A stretch of 6,061 nucleotides of DNA from contig DDKP01000150.1 in the NCBI GenBank assembly GCA_002339745.1, positions 1-6,061 on the forward strand. The letters run 5' to 3'. Below are positions 1 to 6,046 of this stretch, piece by piece. The stretch is from Firmicutes bacterium UBA2595 (GTDB taxonomy: Bacteria > Bacillota > Thermincolia > Thermincolales > UBA2595). A program made the position numbers and the translations under genes. The notes under the pieces were generated by a model. That model had not been told where the DNA came from, searched no databases, and saw only the letters and a list, made by a program, of their open reading frames with translations. Position 1 is the stretch's first letter; each line of letters begins with the position of its first letter.

Positions 1-2
1 TA

Positions 3-584
3 CAGGAAAAGAAGATTACCAAAATCGGTGATTACAAGCCCAAACCTGTCGATGTAAGAATTATCGCTGCCACTAACAAAGACCTGGTTTCGGAAATATC
101 CTGGAGCGGCACTTTCAGAAGCGACCTTTATTACCGTTTGAACGCTATAACCATTGTTTTACCGCCACTGAGAGAACGTAAAGAGGATATACCTGAACTT
201 GCTCTGTATTTTCTGGAAGAGATTAAAAAAAGACATTTGGATACGCATGCTATTGCAATTAGTGATGATGTGATGAATTTGTTTATGGATTATTCCTGGC
301 CCGGCAATGTACGGGAATTAAAAAATATTATAGAACGGGCTTATTATTTTGCCGAAGGTCAGAATGTGATTTTAAAGGAACATCTTCCGAAACAACTCCG
401 GGATTTCAAGAACAAAATATCTAAAAATCCCAGCATGCAAACTATTGACCAGGCTGAAAGGGAAACCATTAAGAAAGCTCTTGAGAATAACCGTTGGAAT
501 ATCAAACAGACGGCTGAAATGCTTGGTATTGCCCGCAGTACTTTATACAGAAAAATTGAACACTATAAAATTAACATAAGATAG
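3..584 (+). CDS. Sigma-54-dependent Fis-family activator, C-terminal part
   Basis: Partial gene; the 5' end lies outside the window and 193 residues are visible. It would activate RNA polymerase carrying sigma-54 by ATP-driven remodelling at an enhancer-bound site. Visible in order: sensor I strand VRIIAATN (residues 18-25), arginine-finger region GTFRSDLYYRLN (36-47), the family signature LPPLRERKEDIP (53-64), the sensor II segment WPGNVREL (99-106), and a C-terminal Fis-type helix-turn-helix (about 155-190; NIKQTAEMLGIARSTLYRKI). Walker A, Walker B and the GAFTGA loop would be upstream, so the sensory domain and signal are unknown. The frame is open from position 3 to the TAG at 582-584; a TTG at 138 is not the start, because conserved AAA+ sequence precedes it. 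The stop codon lies inside the 28-bp repeat that carries the next gene's ribosome binding site, so the two genes are probably co-transcribed. The family call is firm; the target genes are unknown. Confidence 0.95.
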   Translation, partial: QEKKITKIGDYKPKPVDVRIIAATNKDLVSEISWSGTFRSDLYYRLNAITIVLPPLRERKEDIPELALYFLEEIKKRHLDTHAIAISDDVMNLFMDYSWPGNVRELKNIIERAYYFAEGQNVILKEHLPKQLRDFKNKISKNPSMQTIDQAERETIKKALENNRWNIKQTAEMLGIARSTLYRKIEHYKINIR

Positions 585-636
585 AGGAGGTAAAAAATAA
601 TGATTATCATAGAGGAGGTAAAAAATAATGATTATC
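581..636 (+). repeat. 28-bp exact tandem duplication of RBS plus start codon
   Basis: Positions 581-608 and 609-636 are identical, base for base. Each copy holds the upstream stop triplet TAG, AGGAGG (585-590 and 613-618), a 9-nt A-rich spacer and an ATG (600 and 628) followed by ATTATC. Because 28 is not a multiple of three, the two ATGs are in different frames. Only the ATG at 628 opens the conserved DUF2148 protein; the one at 600 opens a 60-codon frame ending at 782 with no recognisable protein content. Confidence 0.97.
613..618 (+). promoter_or_regulatory. Ribosome binding site of the DUF2148 gene (second copy)
   Basis: AGGAGG lies 9 nt before the ATG at 628. It sets the start of the conserved frame. 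An identical site at 585-590 sits the same distance before the out-of-frame ATG at 600. Confidence 0.85.
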
Positions 637-1182
637 CGTGGGGAACAGGCAGAAGAAAGAGCATTGATGCAGGTTGCAGAACTCATGTGTGCGGCGGCCA
701 GAACAGCTCCCAAAGGCCGTGGGGTGGATACACTGGAAACCATTATCGTTACAGGAGAACACCTCAAGCAGCTGGCAGATGAGATGAAACGATGGGGGGA
801 AAAAACCGGCGCAGGTTTCTGTATCAGGGATGCCGGCAATATAGAAAAGGTAAAGGTTGCCGTAATTTTCGGCACTCCCATTAAGCCTCTGGGAGTCCCC
901 GGCTGCGGTTACTGCGGGTTCGACAACTGTGACGGGATGAAAAAGGCCGGAGGAATCTGTGCTTATAATGCCGGCGACTTGGGTATTGCGGTGGCATCAG
1001 CAGCCGGTGTGGCGGCGGCTCATCACCTTGACAACAGGATTATGTTTTCTATCGGACGGGCTGCCATAAATCTAGGTATGTTAGGAAACGATGTAAAGAT
1101 TGCCTACGGGATACCATTGAGCGTTTCCGGCAAGAATCCGTTCTTCGACCGCCCCGCGCATAACCCCGCCCCCGCGAAATAA
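628..1182 (+). CDS. DUF2148 ferredoxin-domain protein
   Basis: A 184-residue soluble protein that resembles the DUF2148 family (often annotated 'ferredoxin domain-containing protein'), common in anaerobes and of unknown function. The N-terminal part (about 1-80) is alpha/beta, with the conserved-looking RGEQAEERALMQVAELMCAAARTAPK start. The centre carries a four-cysteine motif, C93-x2-C96-x4-C101-x9-C111 (PGCGYCGFDNC, then GGICAYN), suited to holding an Fe-S cluster. After it comes a Gly/Ala-rich stretch with paired histidines (132-133). Two further cysteines are C21 and C65. No signal peptide or membrane segment is seen, so it is probably cytoplasmic. The ATG at 628 is chosen because the conserved frame begins there. 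It lies 43 bp after the sigma-54 activator and is likely in its transcript. A redox or electron-transfer role is inferred only from the cysteines; no reaction can be assigned. Confidence 0.88.
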   Translation: MIIRGEQAEERALMQVAELMCAAARTAPKGRGVDTLETIIVTGEHLKQLADEMKRWGEKTGAGFCIRDAGNIEKVKVAVIFGTPIKPLGVPGCGYCGFDNCDGMKKAGGICAYNAGDLGIAVASAAGVAAAHHLDNRIMFSIGRAAINLGMLGNDVKIAYGIPLSVSGKNPFFDRPAHNPAPAK

Positions 1183-1195
1183 TCCGGATGCAGGA

Positions 1196-1237
1196 CAAAA
1201 TGAGCTCTCCCATAAGTAACTGGGAGAGCTCATTTTG
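1196..1237. terminator. Two-way intrinsic terminator between convergent genes
   Basis: A perfect 17-bp inverted repeat (1196-1212 with 1221-1237) encloses an 8-nt loop (1213-1220). The stem starts CAAAATGAGCTC and ends GAGCTCATTTTG, so each strand reads a GC-rich core followed by a short T run. It lies 14 bp beyond the DUF2148 stop and 9 bp beyond the PBP stop on the opposite strand, so it can end transcription from both sides. The T runs are only four long and pair within the stem. Confidence 0.87.
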
Positions 1238-1245
1238 ATATGTCC

Positions 1246-3669
1246 TTAGCCGGATTGCTCTCTCTTTGGCTTCTCCGGCTTATCAACTTTTGGCTTGTCT
1301 ATTCCCGGCAAGGCAGGGTTCTCCGGATTATCCGGTTTCTTAGGCCGCGTCTGGTGTTCCGGTATCGTACAGTAGGCGGTCGGCTCCTGGCCCTCCGGAA
1401 AATCTATGTACCGGACTGATTCTTTGGGGCATCCGCCCTCCTCATTATTACTGGCGATATTGGCCAGGTGCTGTATACCCCCATGCCGAGGGTCTGTACA
1501 TATGGGTATTCCGAAGGCCCGGGGGCCGGAATGAACCGTACAGGGTTCAGTCGGCTCCCGGCCCTTAACAAAAGCCCTGGTGGTTTTTTCCGGGCAGTTG
1601 ACGGTGGGAAGCTGGTTGGATTCAGTACATACTTCCACCAGGACATGAATATCGCAAACGTCAGAAGGAACCGTGCCCTTGGCAAATATGTCTGTCACTA
1701 GGTCTTCCTGGGGACAGATGTCGCTGGGAGTATTACCAGATTTTGAACAAACCGTTGCCGAAACTATACCTTCCGGCTGTACAAAGTCTTTAACCGGTGC
1801 GTCTTTCAGCGCCTTACTCATTATCTGGCGCCAGATTCTGGCCGGGTATGATCCCCCGGTAACTTTATACATCGGCTTTGGGTCGTCGTGCCCAATCCAT
1901 ACCACCGTAACCAGTTCTGGTGTATAACCGGCGAACCAGGCGTCTTTATAGTCGCTTGTCGTGCCTGTTTTGCCTGCAACGGGGCGGCTCCCCAGAGAAG
2001 CGTTTTTACCTGTGCCGGATGTAACCCCTGACTGCAACATACTGGTCATGAGATAGGCGGTAGTTTTTTTCATAGCAATGGTTTTCTTGGGTTTGAACCT
2101 GTCGATGATATTTCCGTTTCTATCCCTGACTTCAAGGATGGCAATCGGTTCCACATAAACGCCTTCATTGGCAAAAGAGCCGTATGCTCCTGCCAGTTCA
2201 AGGGGTATTACCCCTTTGGTCAGCCCTCCGAGGGCGCTGCTGAGGTTTTCATCATTCCGCTTGGGGTTATCGGAACTGCTTACCAGAGTAGTTATTCCTA
2301 ACTTTCTGGCAAAACTCAAGGCTTTGGAAACCCCGGTCTCCTGTAAAACCTTTACTGCGGGAATATTATATGAGTTTAGGAGTGCGGTTCTATAGGTTAC
2401 CAGCCCGTGAAATTTCCCGTCGTAATTTTTAAATTCACGGGAGCCAAACTTGGTGGGGGAATCGTCGACAACGGTAGCCGGGGCCTTGCCTTTTTCAATG
2501 GCGGGGCCGTAGGCAATAATCGGTTTGAAGGCGGAACCCGGCTGGCGCATGGCGTCCGTGGCCCTGTTGAATTGCCGCTTCTGCTTGTGATCGCGGCCGC
2601 CGACAATAGCTTTGATGTGCCCGGTATGCGGGTCCAGTACCACGGCTGCGGCCTGAGGCTGGATAACTCCATTCTCGTCTTCACTGGATTTGGGGAAGTT
2701 TTTAGGGTTGGCCAGGGCCTCTTCCGCATAGGTTTGAATTTTGGGGTCGAGGGTGGTGTAAACTTGCAGGCCGCCCTTATAGACCTTATCTTCGCCGTAT
2801 TTGGCCAAAAGGATATCTGTTACATGGTCCACGAAGTAAGGAAATTTATAGGTTTGATTTTCCCTGGCTCCTGCACCGGTAAGGGTTATGTCTTTCGCCT
2901 TGGCGGATTCCGACTGTTCCCTGGTTATAAATTCGTTTTTGGCCATAGCCTCCAGGACTACATTGCGCCGTTTCCTGGCGGCGTCAGGGTTTTTGAAGGG
3001 GTTATATGTGTTGGGGGCCTTTGGCAGTCCCGCCAGCAGAGCTGCCTCATGCAACTCCAGTTTTTTCATGGGTTTTCCGAAATATACCTGGGCCGCGCTT
3101 TCGATACCATAGGCACCTTCCCCGAAATAAATCTGGTTCAGGTACATCTCGAAGATTTCTTCTTTGGTGAATTTGCGTTCCAGCTGAACAGCCAGGTAAG
3201 CTTCCTGAATCTTCCGGCTAAGAGTTTTCTCAGGTGAAAGGAAGGCCCTTTTGACAAGTTGCTGTGTTATTGTGCTGGCGCCCTGAGCGGCTTTACCGGC
3301 TTTAATGTCAGCCAGAAGAGCGCCGATAATCCGTTTTAAGTCCAAGCCTTTATGGTCCCAGAAACGGACGTCCTCGATGGCCAGGAACGCGCCCGTCACA
3401 ATTTCGGGCACCTCATCAAACCGGACGGGCTGCCGGTTCTCGACGTATATCCTGGTTGCTTCGTTCCCGTCTTTATCATAAATAAGAGAAGGCAAATTCA
3501 GTTCCAGGGCGGTTGGATCCCAGGCTGGCATGTCTTTTAAGCTGTATGCAATCAATCCCAGAACGGAGCCGGTACAGATGAGAAATGCAAAAACCGCGAC
3601 TACTACGGCCAGCCTTACATAATTAATTTTACGGACAGTTCTGCGCATGGACCTTTTCGCTTTTGGCAT
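1246..3669 (-). CDS. Class A penicillin-binding protein (PBP1A family)
   Basis: An 807-residue bifunctional peptidoglycan glycosyltransferase/transpeptidase that polymerises lipid II and cross-links stem peptides outside the membrane. It has a basic cytoplasmic N-terminus, one membrane anchor (about 17-42) and a GT51 domain (about 60-245) with catalytic Glu in AIEDVRFWDHKG (E99), GASTITQQ (130-137), the KFTKEEIFEMYLNQIYFG segment and EAALLAGLPKAPN. The transpeptidase domain (about 338-620) has the nucleophile motif SAFK (S379-K382), SYN (S433-N435) and KTGT (567-570). All catalytic motifs are present. The tail (640-770) has three cysteine-rich repeats, then a Pro/Lys-rich end (about 773-807). 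The ATG at 3667-3669 is chosen because it has GGGAGGG upstream and the KAKRSMRR-plus-anchor layout is typical. An open frame extends 57 codons further, but that stretch contains the gene's own promoter and the tyrS promoter. It is convergent with the DUF2148 gene and divergent from tyrS. Confidence 0.96.
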   Translation of the reverse strand: MPKAKRSMRRTVRKINYVRLAVVVAVFAFLICTGSVLGLIAYSLKDMPAWDPTALELNLPSLIYDKDGNEATRIYVENRQPVRFDEVPEIVTGAFLAIEDVRFWDHKGLDLKRIIGALLADIKAGKAAQGASTITQQLVKRAFLSPEKTLSRKIQEAYLAVQLERKFTKEEIFEMYLNQIYFGEGAYGIESAAQVYFGKPMKKLELHEAALLAGLPKAPNTYNPFKNPDAARKRRNVVLEAMAKNEFITREQSESAKAKDITLTGAGARENQTYKFPYFVDHVTDILLAKYGEDKVYKGGLQVYTTLDPKIQTYAEEALANPKNFPKSSEDENGVIQPQAAAVVLDPHTGHIKAIVGGRDHKQKRQFNRATDAMRQPGSAFKPIIAYGPAIEKGKAPATVVDDSPTKFGSREFKNYDGKFHGLVTYRTALLNSYNIPAVKVLQETGVSKALSFARKLGITTLVSSSDNPKRNDENLSSALGGLTKGVIPLELAGAYGSFANEGVYVEPIAILEVRDRNGNIIDRFKPKKTIAMKKTTAYLMTSMLQSGVTSGTGKNASLGSRPVAGKTGTTSDYKDAWFAGYTPELVTVVWIGHDDPKPMYKVTGGSYPARIWRQIMSKALKDAPVKDFVQPEGIVSATVCSKSGNTPSDICPQEDLVTDIFAKGTVPSDVCDIHVLVEVCTESNQLPTVNCPEKTTRAFVKGREPTEPCTVHSGPRAFGIPICTDPRHGGIQHLANIASNNEEGGCPKESVRYIDFPEGQEPTAYCTIPEHQTRPKKPDNPENPALPGIDKPKVDKPEKPKREQSG
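1360..1752 (-). repeat. Three Cys-rich repeats in the PBP C-terminal tail
   Basis: Residues 640-770 of the PBP hold three imperfect modules of the form C-(x)n-C-P-(x)n-G-x2-P-x3-C. The cysteines are 641/652/672, 681/692/710 and 724/747/767. Each second cysteine is followed by proline, and each third one is preceded by a G-x2-P motif (GTVPSDVC, GREPTEPC, GQEPTAYC). The first two modules end in DIH and TVH. Similar tails are known in class A PBPs of Clostridia; an extracellular, possibly disulfide-linked or wall-contacting role is inference. Confidence 0.75.
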
Positions 3670-3680
3670 TTTTATTAAAA

Positions 3681-3687
3681 CCCTCCC
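3681..3687 (-). promoter_or_regulatory. Ribosome binding site of the PBP gene
   Basis: On the minus strand GGGAGGG lies 11 nt before the ATG at 3669. The spacing is slightly long but this is the only good site, and it decides against the longer open frame. Confidence 0.7.
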
Positions 3688-3717
3688 ACGGGACAGGATA
3701 TAAAGTATACTAAAACG

Positions 3718-3746
3718 ATTATAACACAATATATGCTTGAAGTTAA
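3718..3746 (-). promoter_or_regulatory. Sigma-A-type promoter of the PBP gene
   Basis: On the minus strand: -35 TTAACT (3741-3746, 4 of 6 consensus), a 17-nt spacer, and a perfect -10 TATAAT (3718-3723). The predicted transcript starts near 3711, giving a leader of about 42 nt before the ATG at 3669. This places the promoter inside the upstream open-frame extension and supports the shorter protein. Confidence 0.75.
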
Positions 3747-3760
3747 AGTTTTTCAGCAGG

Positions 3761-3789
3761 TTGCGAAGCGCCCTCCCTTTTGCTATACT
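3761..3789 (+). promoter_or_regulatory. Sigma-A-type promoter of tyrS with extended -10
   Basis: -35 TTGCGA (3761-3766, 4 of 6), a 17-nt spacer, and -10 TATACT (3784-3789, 5 of 6) preceded by TG at 3781-3782, which forms an extended -10. The predicted start near 3796 leaves a leader of only about 26 nt, too short for a T-box or other riboswitch. Its -35 box is 14 bp from the -35 box of the divergent PBP promoter. Confidence 0.72.
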
Positions 3790-3805
3790 GTAAAGGTAGA
3801 CTGGT

Positions 3806-3814
3806 AGGGAGGAG
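3806..3814 (+). promoter_or_regulatory. Ribosome binding site deciding the tyrS GTG start
   Basis: AGGGAGGAG ends 7 nt before the GTG at 3822-3824. An in-frame upstream start at 3780 would lie inside the -10 region and code through this site, so it is rejected. Confidence 0.85.
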
Positions 3815-3821
3815 AAGCACG

Positions 3822-5042
3822 GTGGAAAAAGAGCTGGCAAGGCAACTTGAGATAATTAAAAGAGGTGCTGCCGAAATCGTACCGGAAGGGGATCTGATCG
3901 AAAAATTAAAGAAGTCGATAAGTTCTGGGGAACCTTTACATATCAAACTGGGCTTGGATCCGACCGCTCCGGATATACACCTGGGTCATACGGTTGTTTT
4001 GCAAAAACTGAGGCAATTTCAGGACCTGGGACACAAGGTTACTATTATTCTGGGGGATTATACCGCCCGTATCGGAGACCCTACCGGGAAATCCGAGACC
4101 AGGAAACAGTTGACCCAGGAAGAAGTTATGGCCAACGCCAGGACATATGAGGAGCAGATCTTTAAAATCTTGGACAAGTCCAGGACCAATGTGGTTTTTA
4201 ACAGTGAGTGGCTGGCCCCGCTGACTTTTGCCGATGTCATCGGTCTTGCCTCCAAGTACACGGTTGCCCGTATGCTGGAGAGGGATGATTTCGCCAAACG
4301 TTTTCATAATGAACAGCCGATAAGTATTCACGAATTCTTTTATCCTCTGATGCAGGGGTACGATTCCGTAGCCTTGAAAGCAGACGTAGAACTGGGCGGT
4401 ACTGACCAGAAGTTTAATCTCTTAATGGGCAGGCACCTGCAGAAAGAATATGGGCAGGAACAACAGGTAGCGCTGATGATGCCGATTCTTGAGGGACTGG
4501 ACGGCATTCAGAAAATGAGCAAAAGCCTTGGAAACTACATCGGAATTACCGACTCCCCCAGGGAGATGTACGGAAAGACGATGTCGATCTCAGATGAGAT
4601 GATGATACGGTATTTTGAACTGGTCACTCCTGTTTCTATTAAAGAGATCAGGGGAATTGAGAAAGGCTTACAGGAAGGCAGCCTGCATCCCAGGGATGTT
4701 AAAATGCGCCTGGCCAGGGAAATCGTCACCATATACCATGGTACTGAAGCGGCCCGGCGGGCGGAGGAGGAGTTTAAAAACATCTTTCAGAAGAAAGAGT
4801 TACCCGATGAAGTTCCCGAATACAGACTTGACCAGAGAGACCTTGAAGATGGGCAGATCTGGCTGCCCAAACTGCTGGCGCTGGCCGGGCTGGCTGCCAG
4901 TACCAGCGAAGGAAAGCGGTTAATCCGACAGGGAGCCGTTAAAGTCGATGACAACAGGATTGACGACCCGGATACCAGGATTGTTCCGCAAAACGGTATG
5001 ATTCTCAAGGCCGGAAAAAGGAAATTTGTTAAAATATTGTAG
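3822..5042 (+). CDS. tyrS: Tyrosine--tRNA ligase (TyrZ-like)
   Basis: A 406-residue cytoplasmic class I aminoacyl-tRNA synthetase that activates tyrosine with ATP and charges tRNA-Tyr. The Rossmann catalytic domain starts with LGLDPTAPDIHLGH, whose HLGH (53-56) is the HIGH signature. Tyrosine-pocket residues lie in YPLMQGYD (174-181) and LGGTDQ (191-196), and the KMSKS loop is intact (231-235, followed by LGNYIGI). An anticodon-binding helical region follows, and the C-terminus (about 347-406) is an S4 RNA-binding domain. The HLGH/KMSKS combination is like the TyrZ branch rather than the KFGKT-bearing B. stearothermophilus TyrS; this branch call is from memory of the families. The length is normal and all key motifs are present. 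It starts at GTG 3822 with a strong ribosome binding site, is divergent from the PBP gene, and its transcript probably runs on to the terminator at 5293-5333. Confidence 0.97.
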   Translation: MEKELARQLEIIKRGAAEIVPEGDLIEKLKKSISSGEPLHIKLGLDPTAPDIHLGHTVVLQKLRQFQDLGHKVTIILGDYTARIGDPTGKSETRKQLTQEEVMANARTYEEQIFKILDKSRTNVVFNSEWLAPLTFADVIGLASKYTVARMLERDDFAKRFHNEQPISIHEFFYPLMQGYDSVALKADVELGGTDQKFNLLMGRHLQKEYGQEQQVALMMPILEGLDGIQKMSKSLGNYIGITDSPREMYGKTMSISDEMMIRYFELVTPVSIKEIRGIEKGLQEGSLHPRDVKMRLAREIVTIYHGTEAARRAEEEFKNIFQKKELPDEVPEYRLDQRDLEDGQIWLPKLLALAGLAASTSEGKRLIRQGAVKVDDNRIDDPDTRIVPQNGMILKAGKRKFVKIL

Positions 5043-5044
5043 TT

Positions 5045-5281
5045 ACAGCAAAAACAGACACAGGAAAAATCCGGGGTTCGCTAAACTATAAATATGAGCC
5101 ACCTAGTTTAACCCCAGGCCAACCTGGTCCAGACCAGACCTCTCCGGATCAACCTGCTCCGGACCCATCGGCCACAAGTCAACCGGTTACAGGCGGAAAA
5201 GCTATTGTTACTTTGGGGTCGGGCAAAGGTTCGATAAACCTAACAACAGTATCAGGCAATATTGTTATAGACAAATATTAA
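5045..5281 (+). pseudogene. C-terminal remnant of a DUF4097/adhesin-like protein
   Basis: A stop-free frame of 78 codons ends at TAA 5279-5281 but has no ATG, GTG or TTG at its beginning. The only such codon, a TTG at 5213, is near the end. The translation looks like real protein: a start reading TAKTDTGKIRGSLNYKYEP, then a Pro/Gln/Asp/Thr-rich linker (about 5099-5190), then a beta-rich end containing GKGSINLTTVSGNIVIDKY. The TTVSGNI ending and alternating Gly/Ser/Val pattern resemble the C-termini of DUF4097 (putative adhesin) proteins; this match is from memory. The frame is -1 relative to tyrS and stays open back to a stop at 5030-5032. No ribosome binding site is placed for it. It is most likely the 3' end of a gene whose 5' part was deleted next to tyrS. 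A start at ATT 5036 cannot be excluded. Confidence 0.55.
5120..5164 (+). repeat. Short imperfect direct repeat in the Pro-rich linker
   Basis: CAACCTGGTCCAGAC (5120-5134) and CAACCTGCTCCGGAC (5150-5164) match at 13 of 15 bases with a 30-bp period, giving QPGPD and QPAPD in the same frame. A period of ten codons and synonymous or conservative differences fit a former coding linker. Confidence 0.6.
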
Positions 5282-5292
5282 TTATTTTATAT

Positions 5293-5333
5293 CAGAGGCT
5301 TGAGGGCAGAGATTTCCGTCCTCTGTTTTTTTT
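5293..5333 (+). terminator. tyrS: Intrinsic terminator downstream of tyrS
   Basis: CAGAGG (5293-5298) pairs with CCTCTG (5320-5325), followed at once by eight T residues (5326-5333). An alternative inner stem GAGGGC/GTCCTC (5302-5307 with 5318-5323, one G-U pair) competes for the same 3' arm. Either stem puts the U tract in the right place to end the tyrS transcript and the remnant after it. Confidence 0.8.
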
Positions 5334-5354
5334 AGACATTCACCAAAGTTGCAT

Positions 5355-5380
5355 TTTCCACATATATTGATATGTGGAGG
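5355..5380 (+). promoter_or_regulatory. Hairpin covering the yunB ribosome binding site
   Basis: CCACATAT (5358-5365) and ATATGTGG (5370-5377) form a perfect 8-bp inverted repeat around ATTG. In RNA the stem can extend by one U-A and two U-G pairs (5355-5357 with 5378-5380), which would bury the whole GGAGG (5376-5380) used for the yunB start. If transcription instead starts inside it, from a possible sigma-E-like -10 CATATATT (5361-5368), the palindrome would act as DNA, not RNA. I could not find a convincing -35 for that promoter. Confidence 0.55.
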
Positions 5381-5383
5381 TGA
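5376..5383 (+). promoter_or_regulatory. yunB: Ribosome binding site deciding the yunB TTG start
   Basis: GGAGGTGA with 9 nt between GGAGG and the TTG at 5390-5392. No ATG or GTG in frame offers a full-length protein, because the first internal Met is already inside the membrane segment. Confidence 0.8.
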
Positions 5384-5389
5384 ATAGTC

Positions 5390-6046
5390 TTGTTTTATCA
5401 GCCCCGTCGTTTTCCCGCCAGAATACTGGTGGTTATCGTAATTTTGGCGCTGATGATCCTTGTTCCTTTTAGTATTGTTGAAAGAAACCTGAAGCCAACT
5501 ATTCTTGCCATAGCTAAAGCCTATGCCGAGCAGGTGGCGGTTACAGCCATTGAAGATGCCGTAAACGACAGGATAGCCGGGTCTGTAGAATACAAGGACC
5601 TGATATTTATACGTACCGATAACCGGGGCCGCGTTGTTTTAATGCAGGCAAATACAATTAAAATCAACAGTTTGGCGGCTGATGCAATCCTTGATATACA
5701 GAAAAATCTGGCCAAATTAGAAGGGAAAGTGATTCATATTCCGCTGGGACAGGTATTAAAAAGCCAGCTCCTGGCGGCCTACGGCCCCAAAATAAGGGTT
5801 ACACTGGTACCTATAGGTACCGTTAAGGTGAAGATAGCCGATGATTTCCAACAGGCCGGAATCAACCAAACCAGGCACAGGCTCTATCTTAATGTGTATG
5901 ACAAGGTAAAAATAGTCATTCCCCTCGTAAGTGAATATATCGAAGTGAGTGCCCAGGTTCCGATTGCTGAAACGATAACTGTGGGAGAAGTGCCTCGGAC
6001 CTATTTTAACCTTGACCTGGGAAGAGGGTTAAAGGAGGTAGACTGA
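5390..6046 (+). CDS. yunB: Sporulation protein YunB
   Basis: A 218-residue membrane-anchored protein of the YunB family, made in the mother cell during sporulation in Bacillus and linked there to spore formation; its molecular activity is not known. There is one N-terminal membrane segment (about 11-29) after a basic start (YQPRRFPAR), so the remainder is probably outside the mother-cell membrane or in the intermembrane space. Family-like segments are AIEDAVNDRI (54-62), EYKDLIFIRTDNRGRVVLMQANT (67-89), HIPLGQVL, GPKIRVTLVPIGTVKV, the strongly conserved-looking AGINQTRHRLYLNV (156-169) and VPIAETITVGEVP (190-202). Length is close to the family's. It starts at TTG 5390. It is separated from tyrS by a terminator and so is probably its own transcription unit. 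Its presence argues for a spore-former. Confidence 0.92.
   Translation: MFYQPRRFPARILVVIVILALMILVPFSIVERNLKPTILAIAKAYAEQVAVTAIEDAVNDRIAGSVEYKDLIFIRTDNRGRVVLMQANTIKINSLAADAILDIQKNLAKLEGKVIHIPLGQVLKSQLLAAYGPKIRVTLVPIGTVKVKIADDFQQAGINQTRHRLYLNVYDKVKIVIPLVSEYIEVSAQVPIAETITVGEVPRTYFNLDLGRGLKEVD

Noticed and set aside
600..782. A 60-codon frame starting at the first duplicated ATG
   Set aside because: It reads the DUF2148 gene out of frame and has no recognisable content; kept only as part of the duplication finding.
2407..3237. A 276-codon frame on the plus strand opposite the PBP gene
   Set aside because: It is antisense to a well-supported PBP coding region and its translation has no family-like pattern; a shadow frame.
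3780..3821. A 14-codon N-terminal extension of TyrS
   Set aside because: It begins beside the -10 box and codes through the ribosome binding site; the GTG at 3822 has ideal spacing.
3670..3840. A 57-codon N-terminal extension of the PBP
   Set aside because: It would code through the PBP promoter and over the tyrS promoter, ribosome binding site and start, and has no ribosome binding site of its own; the ATG at 3669 is better.
5024..5045. A programmed -1 frameshift joining TyrS to the downstream frame
   Set aside because: The downstream frame is -1 to tyrS, but no X-XXY-YYZ slippery heptamer lies between its stop at 5030-5032 and the tyrS stop, and TyrS is already full length.
5262..5291. 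A sigma-A promoter for yunB (TTGTTA with an AT-rich -10)
   Set aside because: The -10 matches poorly at 17-18 nt spacing, and the transcript would run straight into the terminator at 5293-5333.
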